A stretch of 10,154 bases of DNA from Rhodobacteraceae bacterium UBA1957 (GCA_002336405.1 DDEJ01000102.1:46797-56950); one strand, 5' to 3'. Positions 1-7,130 are shown, counted from the first letter of the stretch. The notes: generated by a model from the letters alone, not told the origin. Translations and numbers: made by a program.

Positions 1-576
1 CGACTTGGCCTTTTGGGGTGACAGTGTCTTGCCCTCTAAAAGATAGGGGGCTGCGGCCATGGCACCCATTTTTCGCGACAAACGTGTTGTGCCGCCGGCC
101 CCGGGAAAAATACCAATCAAGATTTCAGGCAGGCCAATTTTGGCCTTTGGGTTGGTTGCGGCAAAAATTCTGTGGGTCGCCAAAGGCAGCTCATACCCGA
201 TGCCAAGGGCCGTGCCGGGTAAGACGCTGGCAATCGGTTTGCCGCCCTTGTTTGTTTTAGGATCCATACCGGCCCGTTCAATCTTGCGTAGCATGGCGTG
301 GATATTCGAGATGGCTGAAAATAACGCTTGTGCCGGCGCATGGCCGGCGTGCGACGTCATCGCGCCCAATACGTTTAGATCCATACCGGCGGCAAAGTCG
401 GGTTTTGCGCTGGTGATGATGATACCCTTGATGGCGTCATCGGCCAAGGCGGTGTCGATCAAACCGTTCAATGCCTGCAGGGCGTCGATGGTCATGATGT
501 TCATAGCTTTGCCTTCGCAATCCCAAATGATTGTCGCAATGCCATTGGTCTCTTTGGTGAGGGTGAAATCTGTCAT
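1..576 (-). CDS. fadJ: FadJ-type 3-hydroxyacyl-CoA dehydrogenase/enoyl-CoA hydratase, N-terminal crotonase part (truncated by window edge)
   Basis: The 192 visible residues are an enoyl-CoA hydratase (crotonase) domain, which hydrates trans-2-enoyl-CoA in cytosolic beta-oxidation. The oxyanion-hole loop FAAGMDLN lies at residues 61-68. The two catalytic glutamates expected in active crotonases are E129 (in GIGYELPLA) and E151 (in GLPEILIGIFPGAGG). The stretch ERAGMDPKTNKGGKPIA at about 100-116 is typical, from my knowledge of the family, of alphaproteobacterial FadJ/FadB-like proteins of about 700 residues, so a NAD-binding hydroxyacyl-CoA dehydrogenase part should follow beyond base 1. I cannot see that part, and a stand-alone hydratase remains possible. 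The ATG at 576-574 has GAGAGGA a few bases upstream and overlaps the cupin stop by four bases (ATGA), so it is probably translationally coupled and the last visible gene of the operon. Confidence 0.9.
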   Translation of the reverse strand, partial: MTDFTLTKETNGIATIIWDCEGKAMNIMTIDALQALNGLIDTALADDAIKGIIITSAKPDFAAGMDLNVLGAMTSHAGHAPAQALFSAISNIHAMLRKIERAGMDPKTNKGGKPIASVLPGTALGIGYELPLATHRIFAATNPKAKIGLPEILIGIFPGAGGTTRLSRKMGAMAAAPYLLEGKTLSPQKAKS

Positions 577-1043
577 TTTGAGGTCCTCTCGGGGTAGGGG
601 CTGCCGTCGCTCTGGCTGTAGCGGCGCGCTGCTCCATCCTTGTGGGTGATCAGGTTGTGATCAGGATAATGAATTGTATCTAATTGATTGCGGGCGCCGA
701 TGGTCAGATAGCTGGCATCGGCATCGCTGCGGTTTTCAAGACAATGGGCGGTGGCCGCACCCGCAGGCCAACAGGCGGCATCGCCCTTGCACAAGCGGGT
801 TTCAGCTTCTTCAATTAAAACCACCTCGCCTGACAGCATATAGATCATTTCATCTTCGGTTTCGTGCCAATGGCGCAGTGATGATTTTGACCCCGGGCGC
901 AAGACTTCGATATGGACGCCAAACTGCGTCAGGCCACCAGGCTCACCGATTATGCTATAATCATACGCGCCAAGCAGACATCCCAAAACCGGATGCGGTT
1001 TGGGAACCTCGTTTTGCAGGTCAGGTATGGCGGTTTTTGGCAT
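573..1043 (-). CDS. small single-domain cupin protein
   Basis: This 156-residue protein carries a complete cupin motif 1, HWHETEDEMIYMLSG, with candidate metal ligands H58, H60 and E65. A recognisable motif 2, GDAACWPAGAATAHCLEN, supplies H100. Between proline-glycine and histidine, motif 2 has four residues rather than the textbook two. It therefore looks able to bind a metal, but the reaction is unknown: the cupin fold covers enzymes, sugar-binding and sensing proteins. No signal peptide or membrane segment is visible. The start is the ATG at 1043-1041, which shares one base with the thiolase stop (TAATG). Its own stop overlaps the crotonase start by four bases. It has no strong Shine-Dalgarno sequence, so it is probably translated by coupling. 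The position between thiolase and FadJ genes suggests a role tied to acyl-CoA metabolism, but that is inference. Confidence 0.88.
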   Translation of the reverse strand: MPKTAIPDLQNEVPKPHPVLGCLLGAYDYSIIGEPGGLTQFGVHIEVLRPGSKSSLRHWHETEDEMIYMLSGEVVLIEEAETRLCKGDAACWPAGAATAHCLENRSDADASYLTIGARNQLDTIHYPDHNLITHKDGAARRYSQSDGSPYPERTSK

Positions 1044-2254
1044 TAGACCCGCTCGATGATTGTCGCGGCACCCATGCCGGATGCGATACACAGGGTCGCC
1101 AGTCCGGTGCTTTTGCCACTGCGTTCCAACTCATCGAGCAGCGTGCCAAGGATGATTGCCCCCGTTGCCCCAAGAGGATGGCCCATAGCGATGGATCCGC
1201 CGTTGACGTTGACCTTGTCGTGGTCGACATCGAAGGCCTGCATAAAGCGCAACACCACCGAAGCGAAGGCCTCATTGACCTCGAACAGATCGATATCACC
1301 GATGTTCATGCCCGCGTCTTTCAGGATTTTTTCGGTCACCGGCACCGGTCCGGTCAGCATGATTGTGGGGTCCGTTCCAATTTTTGCCGTGGCGCGAATG
1401 CGCGCGCGCGGGCTCAGCCCGTGTTCTTGCCCAAAGGCCTTATTGCCGATCAGCAATGCGGCTGCGCCATCGACGATACCGGATGAATTGCCTGCATGGT
1501 GAATATGGTCAATCCGTTGCAGATGCGGGTACCGCATCAGAGCGACTTTATCAAAACCGGGCATCGCCTCGCCCATATCTTTGAACGATGGCTTTAACGC
1601 CCCGAGGCTTTGCATATTGGTTTCGGGGCGCATGTATTCGTCCCGATCAAGGATCGTCAAACCGTTTTGATCACGCACGGTCATGACCGATTTGTCAAAC
1701 CTATGGTCTTCCCAAGCGGCTTTGGCACGGCGTTGGGATTCAACGGCCAACGCATCGGCGTCATCGCGGCTAAATCCGTATTGCGTGGCGATCAGGTCTG
1801 CACTGATGCCTTGGGGAACAAAATACGTCTCCATTGCCAGGCTTGGGTCAACGGCAATTGCGGCACCATCGCTGCCCATTGGAACGCGACCCATCATTTC
1901 AACGCCGCCGGCAATATAGCCGTTGCCGGCGCCACCGCGCACCTGATTGGCCGCTAGATTGACCGCCTCAAGCCCCGAGGCACAAAACCGGTTGATCGCC
2001 AAGCCGGGGATCGATTGATCCAGATCCGAGGCCAGCACCGCCGAGCGTGCCAGGCAACCGCCCTGTTCGCCAACTTGGGTAACATTGCCCCAAATCACAT
2101 CCTCGACTGCGTGACCGGACAGATTGTTACGTTCTTTCAATGCATTCAGCGTTTGCGCAGACAGCCGTAGCGCAGATAACTCGTGCAGCGCGCCGTCTTT
2201 GCGGCCTTTTCCGCGAGGGGTACGCAGGGCGTCATAGATATAAGCGTCGGTCAT
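1043..2254 (-). CDS. acetyl-CoA acyltransferase / acetyl-CoA C-acetyltransferase (thiolase)
   Basis: This 403-residue protein is a full-length thiolase, which splits 3-ketoacyl-CoA with CoA into acetyl-CoA and a shortened acyl-CoA. The nucleophilic cysteine is C91 in NRFCASGLEAV. The NEAFA motif is at 327-331, H359 lies in GGSIAMGHPLGATGA, and the general acid-base cysteine is C389 in CIASGMGAA. The catalytic set is therefore complete. Length and motif order suit the degradative FadA/FadI or the acetoacetyl-CoA (AtoB/PhaA) class. The neighbouring FadJ-type gene and two acyl-CoA dehydrogenases favour beta-oxidation, but chain-length preference cannot be read here, so no symbol is given. The start ATG has CGGAG six bases upstream. 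The gene begins 12 bases after the stop of the glutathione transferase-like gene and ends overlapping the cupin start, consistent with a single transcript. Confidence 0.95.
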   Translation of the reverse strand: MTDAYIYDALRTPRGKGRKDGALHELSALRLSAQTLNALKERNNLSGHAVEDVIWGNVTQVGEQGGCLARSAVLASDLDQSIPGLAINRFCASGLEAVNLAANQVRGGAGNGYIAGGVEMMGRVPMGSDGAAIAVDPSLAMETYFVPQGISADLIATQYGFSRDDADALAVESQRRAKAAWEDHRFDKSVMTVRDQNGLTILDRDEYMRPETNMQSLGALKPSFKDMGEAMPGFDKVALMRYPHLQRIDHIHHAGNSSGIVDGAAALLIGNKAFGQEHGLSPRARIRATAKIGTDPTIMLTGPVPVTEKILKDAGMNIGDIDLFEVNEAFASVVLRFMQAFDVDHDKVNVNGGSIAMGHPLGATGAIILGTLLDELERSGKSTGLATLCIASGMGAATIIERV

Positions 2255-2266
2255 GATAATCTCCGT

Positions 2267-2905
2267 TTACGCGCGGTCAGCCGGGCTGCCGGGCATCAGA
2301 TCATAGGGGGCTTTCCAGCCGGGTTTGGCAGCAATATTGTCGAGCCAACGGTCAATGTTAGGCCAGTCTTGGCGTTTAAATCCAAAGGGTTCGGGGTAAT
2401 ATAGATAACCACAGCAGGTCATGTCAGCGTTGCTTAGGGTGTCTGATACAATCCAGTCGCGGCCCGCAAGATGGGTATCCAGCACCTTGTATGACGCTTT
2501 TAATCGACCAGAGAGATAACCGATCACATCGGCTGACCGCTTTGCTTCTGGTAGGAAATTCATCATAAAGCGCAACGTGCCGGCGTTGGATGAGAGTTTA
2601 TGATTGTCCCAAAGCACCCAGCGCAGGATTTCGCGGCGTTCGGCGGCATTGGTACCACCAAATTTGCCGGTCTTTTCGCTGATATAGTCCTGGATTGCGC
2701 CCGATTGTGTCAGTCTGATCTCTCCGTCAATAAGCACTGGCGCTTCGCCCATTGGGTTGAGCGTTGTGTGATAGTCTGCGCTACGCGTGGCCCCTGAAAA
2801 AAAATCGATAAACACGGGTGTCCAGTCCAGACTGCTCATTTCCAAAGCAAGCGCCGCCTTATAGCTGTGACCGCTTTCACCAAAGCAATGCAGTTGTAGG
2901 GTCAT
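2267..2905 (-). CDS. glutathione S-transferase-like protein
   Basis: This 212-residue cytosolic protein has GST architecture. An N-terminal thioredoxin-like half (about 1-80) carries NPMGEAPVLIDG with the cis-proline P56, followed by TQSGAIQDYI. Residues Q67-S68 occupy the place of the usual Glu/Gln-Ser pair that holds the glutathione gamma-glutamyl group. The helical C-terminal half (about 90-205) has the N-capping-box-like SNAD at 158-161. The catalytic N-terminal residue is not certain: C7 (in LHCFGESGHS), S11 and S14 are candidates. I chose the ATG at 2905, with AGGAG five bases upstream. The in-frame GTG at 2911 overlaps that ribosome-binding site and is unlikely. The gene sits between an acyl-CoA dehydrogenase and the thiolase in the same operon. 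Whether it handles a glutathione conjugate, an electrophilic by-product, or acts structurally is unknown. Confidence 0.9.
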   Translation of the reverse strand: MTLQLHCFGESGHSYKAALALEMSSLDWTPVFIDFFSGATRSADYHTTLNPMGEAPVLIDGEIRLTQSGAIQDYISEKTGKFGGTNAAERREILRWVLWDNHKLSSNAGTLRFMMNFLPEAKRSADVIGYLSGRLKASYKVLDTHLAGRDWIVSDTLSNADMTCCGYLYYPEPFGFKRQDWPNIDRWLDNIAAKPGWKAPYDLMPGSPADRA

Positions 2906-3030
2906 AGTCACTCCTATTCGGGTACTTGGGGCCAGCAGTTGCCCAGTTTGATTTTGAGACGCTCAGGCTTTGGCGCTTTGATATTTATTTTCGGTGCGCT
3001 GGGTGTTGCGCCAGAGCGCCGGCTTTTCGT

Positions 3031-4170
3031 TTATAAAGAACGCGCGATCAGTTCTTTCATAATTTCATTAGTACCGCCGTATATCCGTTGCACGCGCGCG
3101 TCCGTCCACATTTCGGCGATGTCATATTCCTGCATGTAACCATAGCCACCGTGCAACTGTAAACATTCATCTATGACTTCACCCTGCGTGTCGGTCAGCC
3201 AGTATTTCGCCATAGCCGCCTTCTCGACGGTCAATTCTCCGTTGAGATGTTCCATGATACATTCGTCAAGAAATGCTCGAGATACAGTGGTTTTTGTCTT
3301 CACTTCAGCCAGTTTAAAGCGGGTGTTCTGAAACTGGGTCAACGGGCCGCCAAAGGCCTCGCGTTCTTTGCAGTACTGAATGGTTCGTGAGACTGCGCCT
3401 TCCATTGCCCCGACCGAGCCACAGCCGATGATCAACCGCTCCTGTGGGAGCTGTTTCATCATCTGGTAAAAGCCTTGGCCTTCCTCCCCGCCCAACAGGT
3501 TTTCGGGAGGAATGGCGATATTGTCGAAAAATAATTCAGAGGTGTCGCCTGCTTTCAGGCCAATTTTGTCAAGATTGCGGCCGCGTTGAAAACCCTCAGC
3601 ACCGTCTGTTTCAAGCACAATCAGCGACATGCCCTTGGCCTTTTCTTTGGGATTTGTCTTGGCGGCAACGATGATTAAATTGGCATGTTGGCCGTTGGTG
3701 ATAAAGGTCTTTTGACCGCTGAGGCGATAGAGATTGCCATCTTTGACCGCTTTTGTCTTAATCGCTTGCACATCTGAACCGCCTGAGGGTTCGGTCATCG
3801 CCAGCGCGCCGACAATCTCGCCAGATATCATTTTGGGCAACCAGCGTTGTTTTTGTTCTTCGGTCCCGTAGGAGAGAATGTAATGCGCCACGATTCCTGA
3901 ATGGATCCCGTGCCCCCAGCTTGCCAGATTTGAGCGGGCCCCCTCCATGAGAATGACAGCCTCGTGGCCGAAATCTCCTCCGGGGCCTCCGTATTCTTCT
4001 GGAATTGAAGGGCAAAGTAGACCTAATTCACCGGCTTGCTGCCATGTGGAGGGGTCCATTTCACCCTGATCGCGCCAACGGCCAAAATGCGGCACCCATT
4101 CTTCATGGATGAATTTTTCCGTCATATCGGCCAGCATCTTATGTTCATCGTTCATCCACGCAGACTGCAT
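3031..4170 (-). CDS. acyl-CoA dehydrogenase, long-chain/isovaleryl-type active site
   Basis: This 379-residue FAD enzyme has the standard length and domain order: N-terminal helical domain (about 5-120), beta domain beginning at [12 protein letters not shown] (124-135) with GQKTFITNG (152-160), and C-terminal helical domain ending in [18 protein letters not shown] and the [11 protein letters not shown] segment. It would introduce the alpha-beta double bond into acyl-CoA and pass electrons to ETF. In MCAD-type enzymes the catalytic Glu sits in IYEGT; here that position is G365. A glutamate, E244, lies instead in [10 protein letters not shown], matching the helix position used as catalytic base in LCAD and isovaleryl-CoA dehydrogenase. 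The ATG has AAGGAG seven bases upstream. A 174-base gap separates it from the upstream dehydrogenase gene and a 125-base gap from the downstream GST-like gene, so an internal promoter is possible. The substrate is unknown. Confidence 0.93.
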   Translation of the reverse strand: MQSAWMNDEHKMLADMTEKFIHEEWVPHFGRWRDQGEMDPSTWQQAGELGLLCPSIPEEYGGPGGDFGHEAVILMEGARSNLASWGHGIHSGIVAHYILSYGTEEQKQRWLPKMISGEIVGALAMTEPSGGSDVQAIKTKAVKDGNLYRLSGQKTFITNGQHANLIIVAAKTNPKEKAKGMSLIVLETDGAEGFQRGRNLDKIGLKAGDTSELFFDNIAIPPENLLGGEEGQGFYQMMKQLPQERLIIGCGSVGAMEGAVSRTIQYCKEREAFGGPLTQFQNTRFKLAEVKTKTTVSRAFLDECIMEHLNGELTVEKAAMAKYWLTDTQGEVIDECLQLHGGYGYMQEYDIAEMWTDARVQRIYGGTNEIMKELIARSL

Positions 4171-4203
4171 GAAATATCTCCTTAAATTTGCTCTTTACCG
4201 CAA

Positions 4204-4228
4204 CTTCACACGTCCGGGCGCTGTGAAG
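4204..4228. repeat. inverted repeat between the two acyl-CoA dehydrogenase genes
   Basis: Perfect 7-base arms CTTCACA (4204-4210) and TGTGAAG (4222-4228) flank an 11-base spacer, starting 33 bases upstream of the 3031-4170 gene's start codon. On the minus strand it could be a hairpin in the operon mRNA or a protein-binding site. No T-run follows the arms on the minus strand, so it does not look like a standard intrinsic terminator. Confidence 0.45.
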
Positions 4229-4344
4229 GTTTGAGTGTCGCGGAGTATCGGGAGGGCTTGTACCGCCTGGTTGCGTTTGTGTCAAAACACGGCCAAATGC
4301 GACAATGTCTTGTGTTGTGTTTCGTTAAAGCCCCGCTTTCTTAG

Positions 4345-6126
4345 TTAGAAATCGGCCTCGGCCAGCGCCATTACCATCGCGCCACCGCTTTTAATCCGTT
4401 GCAGGTGCAGTGCGGTGGCAGGAAGGCGACGTGACATGTAATAACGTCCTGTGGTCAGTTTCGTCTTGTAAAACGCTGCGTCAGATGGGTCATTTTTTAG
4501 AGCTTCATGTGCCGCCCATCCCATGCGTGCCCACATCAGACCCATACAGGTATGCCCGAAGAGGTGCATGAAGTCATAAGATCCTGCCAAGACAGTGTTC
4601 GGTTCTGTCGGGGCGTGTTGCATGAAGTATATACTGGCCGATTGCAGGTCTTTCAGAGCTGCGGCGAGCGGGGCAGTAAAGGTTTTTTCAAATTGCGCAT
4701 CCTCGCTTTTATGGCTGTCGATGAAGCTGGTTGCGATTTTGATAAAGGCCCGGATATGGCGCCCGCCCTCTTGGCCAAGTTTTCGACCCACCAGATCAAG
4801 CGCCTGTACCCCGTTTGCGCCCTCATAGATCATTGTAATGCGGGCATCGCGGGTGAATTGTGACATGCCTGCCTCTTCGATATAGCCGTAGCCGCCAAAA
4901 ACCTGCTGGGCCTTAACTGTCATCTTGTAGCCTTCATCGGAGAGAAAACCCTTGATCACCGGGGTGAGCAGAGAGATTAAACCCAAAGCGGCGTCGTCTT
5001 GCGAGCGGTGTGCGCGATCAATTAACTCAGAGCCCCAAAGTAAGAGCGCCCGTCCACCTTCGAGATAACTTTTTTGATCCAGTAATGCGCGCCTTATATC
5101 CGGATGTACGATAATTGGGTCAGCGGGGTCTGCGGGGTTTTGCGCCCCATGCGCGGCACGCCCCTGTTGGCGGTCTTTGGCATAGTAAACTGCATTTTGA
5201 TAGGCGATCTCGGCCTGCGCAATGGCCTGTGTTCCGACGCCCAAGCGGGCCTCATTCATCATGGTGAACATTGCGCGCATTCCCTTGTGGGGCTCGCCCA
5301 AAAGATAGCCTGTCGCGCCGTCATAGTTCATCACGCATGTTGGGTTGCCGTGCAGGCCCATTTTGGTTTCGATTTTGCCGGCGGTGACACTATTGCGTGC
5401 GCCCAGAGTGCCATCGCTGTGTACCAGCACTTTGGGTGCAATAAATAGCGACACCCCCTTGATACCGTCTGGGCCGCCGGGAATTCTTGCCAAGACCAGA
5501 TGGATAATATTTTCAGTCAAGTCGTGGTCACCGGCTGATATAAAGATTTTCTGTCCGGTGATTTGATAGCTGCCATCGGTTTGCGGGACTGCTTTGGTGC
5601 GCATCAGTCCAAGATCGGTGCCACAATGCGGTTCCGTTAGGTTCATTGTGCCGGTCCATTCACAGGCCACCATCGGTGGCAGATAAGTGGATTTCTGCGC
5701 TTCGGTGCCATGCGCCAGGATCGCTGAGGCGGCGCCGTGAGTGAGCCCCTGAAACATTGCCAAAGACTGGTTGCCGGATGAAAATATTTCATTGGCGATC
5801 GTTCCCATCAAATATGGCATGCCCTGACCGCCGTAGATCTCAGGCAGATCAATCCCGCTCCAGCCGCCCTCCCGTAATGCTTTGAACGCGTCCTTAAAGC
5901 CATCAGGCGTGCGCACGATCCCGTTTTCAAGCCGGCAGCCCTCAGTATCGCCGGTGGCATTTAAGGGTAGTAAAATATCAGTGGATATTTTTCCGACTTC
6001 ATGCACCAAAGCCGCCACCAATGCTGGGTCAAGGTCGCTGTAGCCCAGGATGGGCGAGGCGGCGATGTCCATCACGTCAAATAAAATAAACTCTATTTCT
6101 TTTATGGGTGCTGCATATTTTGGCAT
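4345..6126 (-). CDS. DmdC/FadE-type large acyl-CoA dehydrogenase
   Basis: This 593-residue protein belongs to the extended acyl-CoA dehydrogenase branch that includes methylthiopropanoyl-CoA dehydrogenase DmdC and many FadE-like enzymes. Visible parts in order: a short N-terminal extension ([13 protein letters not shown], about 1-35), N-terminal helical domain (about 40-158), beta domain with [13 protein letters not shown] (161-173) and [12 protein letters not shown] (191-202), C-terminal helical domain with [13 protein letters not shown] (409-421), and an extra ~140-residue C-terminal domain. The catalytic base should be E435 in MIYEGANGV, intact. The ATG has GGAGGT four bases upstream. It lies 30 bases after the LiuR-like regulator gene on the same strand, so the two are probably cotranscribed. 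Family members act on DMSP-derived methylthiopropanoyl-CoA or on fatty acyl-CoAs. The beta-oxidation neighbours favour fatty acids; sequence alone does not decide. Confidence 0.93.
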   Translation of the reverse strand: MPKYAAPIKEIEFILFDVMDIAASPILGYSDLDPALVAALVHEVGKISTDILLPLNATGDTEGCRLENGIVRTPDGFKDAFKALREGGWSGIDLPEIYGGQGMPYLMGTIANEIFSSGNQSLAMFQGLTHGAASAILAHGTEAQKSTYLPPMVACEWTGTMNLTEPHCGTDLGLMRTKAVPQTDGSYQITGQKIFISAGDHDLTENIIHLVLARIPGGPDGIKGVSLFIAPKVLVHSDGTLGARNSVTAGKIETKMGLHGNPTCVMNYDGATGYLLGEPHKGMRAMFTMMNEARLGVGTQAIAQAEIAYQNAVYYAKDRQQGRAAHGAQNPADPADPIIVHPDIRRALLDQKSYLEGGRALLLWGSELIDRAHRSQDDAALGLISLLTPVIKGFLSDEGYKMTVKAQQVFGGYGYIEEAGMSQFTRDARITMIYEGANGVQALDLVGRKLGQEGGRHIRAFIKIATSFIDSHKSEDAQFEKTFTAPLAAALKDLQSASIYFMQHAPTEPNTVLAGSYDFMHLFGHTCMGLMWARMGWAAHEALKNDPSDAAFYKTKLTTGRYYMSRRLPATALHLQRIKSGGAMVMALAEADF

Positions 6127-6156
6127 ATAACCTCCAATAATAATATTGTTGTTCGC

Positions 6157-6561
6157 TTAATTTAAATTGTCGCCCTCAACCCAACCATTTTCGGTACTGT
6201 GAGTGTGGGCCTGTTCAAGCAAATGCTTTAATTCATGGATAGTCTCGTCCAATTCGGTGCGCTGTTTTTCCATAATTTGCAGCCGTTCTTGGGCAAGCTC
6301 ATAGGTTCGCTGAAACTGTGTGCGTTGTTGATCGCCTATTTCATAAAGATCGAGTAACTGGCGGATTTCTTCCAGGCTGAAACCAAATCGTTTGCCGCGC
6401 AGGATCAATTTGAGCCGGACCCGGTCACCCTTACTAAAGATACGGTGCTGTCCAGAGCGCTGCGGGCAAAGCAACTTGATCGATTCGTAATATCGCAGTG
6501 TTCGAGGGGTTACCTCAAAATCTGCGCTCATTTGCTGGATTGTCATCGTCTCGCTGGACAT
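6157..6561 (-). CDS. LiuR-like MerR family transcriptional regulator
   Basis: This 134-residue regulator has an N-terminal MerR winged helix-turn-helix: TIQQMSADFEVTPRTLRYYE (7-26), then the wing region with HRIFSKGDRVRLKLILRGKR. The segment LRGKRFGFSLEEIRQLLDLY (54-73) is characteristic of the LiuR group that controls branched-chain amino acid and fatty acid catabolism in proteobacteria (family knowledge). Residues about 78-117 form the dimerisation coiled coil, and the short tail lacks an effector domain. The only cysteine is C32, so it is not a metal-sensing MerR. The start ATG has AGAGAT upstream. It is the first gene of the presumed beta-oxidation operon, 30 bases before the large acyl-CoA dehydrogenase gene, and probably regulates that operon and itself through the palindrome at 6648-6663. 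The effector, likely an acyl-CoA, is inferred. Confidence 0.92.
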   Translation of the reverse strand: MSSETMTIQQMSADFEVTPRTLRYYESIKLLCPQRSGQHRIFSKGDRVRLKLILRGKRFGFSLEEIRQLLDLYEIGDQQRTQFQRTYELAQERLQIMEKQRTELDETIHELKHLLEQAHTHSTENGWVEGDNLN

Positions 6562-6632
6562 TGAGATCTCTTTGCTTTCGGTGCTTGGTGGAAAAATTTC
6601 GATATCGTGTAACCAAGCATATATACTATGAT

Positions 6633-6663
6633 ACTATAATTGTGCAGTTAACGTAAGCGTAAA
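6633..6663 (-). promoter_or_regulatory. candidate MerR-type promoter of the regulator/beta-oxidation operon
   Basis: On the minus strand, TTTACG (6663-6658) and TATAGT (6638-6633) are separated by exactly 19 bases, the long spacing typical of promoters activated by MerR proteins. The -10 lies about 70 bases upstream of the regulator's start codon. An 8-base imperfect tandem repeat (6624-6639) offers a second possible -10, and TTAACT with a 17-base spacer to TAGTAT is an alternative reading, so the exact promoter is uncertain. Confidence 0.45.
6648..6663. promoter_or_regulatory. candidate LiuR-like operator
   Basis: The 16-base sequence TTAACGTAAGCGTAAA on the plus strand is an imperfect palindrome of form TTWACG-N4-CGTWAA. 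Its length, ACGT-rich half-sites and four-base centre resemble LiuR-type MerR sites as I recall them. It overlaps the candidate -35 and spacer of the promoter upstream of the LiuR-like gene. Direct sequence observation; binding is inferred. Confidence 0.55.
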
Positions 6664-6713
6664 TTAATACTGATACCCTTACTGTGGCGGGGTGACCTTG
6701 CACCAACCTAGTT

Positions 6714-7094
6714 CTATAAGGCTTTGCGTTCTAAATCCTGAATTGTCTCGTTACGGAGTAATTGCAATTCGTCCATAGCAAGTTGCAATTGTTCTTTCTG
6801 CATGGCCAAGTCAACCAACTGTCGGTCCGCCATCTCGATCCAAGTTTTCATCTGCGCGACGGTGCCCTCTTTTTCATACATCAACAGCCATTGTCGGAGT
6901 TCTTCCAATTGAAAACCGAACCTGCGTCCGCGGAGAATCAACGTCATGCGAGCGCATTCGCGCGGACCATAGAATCGCGCTCGACCTTCCCGATCGGGTT
7001 GCAACAATTCTATATATTCATAATAACGTAATGTGCGCGGTGTGACGTCATATTTTGCGCACATTTCTTTGAACGTCAAACGCGGATCAGACAT
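6714..7094 (-). CDS. second MerR family transcriptional regulator, paralogue of the 6157-6561 protein
   Basis: This 126-residue protein has the same short MerR build: winged helix-turn-helix with LTFKEMCAKYDVTPRTLRYY (6-25), the LILRGRRFGFQLEELRQWL segment (52-70), and a C-terminal coiled coil (about 77-124) with no effector domain. Aligned without gaps to the neighbouring regulator over residues 15-70, about 33 of 56 positions match by eye, so the two are clear paralogues. C12 and C47 do not form a MerR metal-binding pattern. The ATG at 7094 follows GGGAG. It is separated from the first regulator by 152 bases and from the divergent thioesterase gene by 108 bases. Divergence suggests it controls the thioesterase-MATE operon. 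Alternatively it is cotranscribed into the downstream operon; no terminator is evident after its stop. Its effector is unknown. Confidence 0.9.
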   Translation of the reverse strand: MSDPRLTFKEMCAKYDVTPRTLRYYEYIELLQPDREGRARFYGPRECARMTLILRGRRFGFQLEELRQWLLMYEKEGTVAQMKTWIEMADRQLVDLAMQKEQLQLAMDELQLLRNETIQDLERKAL

Positions 7095-7110
7095 GAGTTT
7101 TCTCCCTCGT

Positions 7111-7130
7111 GCCTAAGCTAAGGCTAAGGC
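7111..7130. repeat. short repeats in the divergent MerR/thioesterase promoter region
   Basis: GCCTAAGCTAAGGC (7111-7124) is a 14-base palindrome with one mismatched pair. CTAAG also recurs directly at 7113, 7118 and 7124. Placed 17 to 36 bases from the second MerR start codon and upstream of the candidate thioesterase promoter, it could be that regulator's operator. This is only a positional inference, and it does not resemble the 6648-6663 palindrome. Confidence 0.35.

Noticed and set aside
59..649. 196-codon plus-strand open frame opposite the crotonase and cupin genes
   Set aside because: It is antisense to a gene with clear catalytic motifs, its translation shows no family features, and no ribosome-binding site supports it; it is a shadow frame.
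674..1486. 270-codon plus-strand open frame opposite the cupin and thiolase
   Set aside because: Antisense to two well-supported genes; low-complexity His/Arg-rich translation without recognisable domains.
2996..3018. Imperfect GC-rich hairpin GCGCTGG...CCAGAGCGC followed on the plus strand by CGGCTTTTCGTTT
   Set aside because: It could pass for a plus-strand terminator but no plus-strand gene leads into it, the stem needs a bulge, and on the minus strand (the operon's direction) no T-run follows.
4331..4344. Small AAAGC/GCTTT hairpin just after the large acyl-CoA dehydrogenase stop
   Set aside because: Only five base pairs with a three-base loop and no T-run; too weak to call a terminator.
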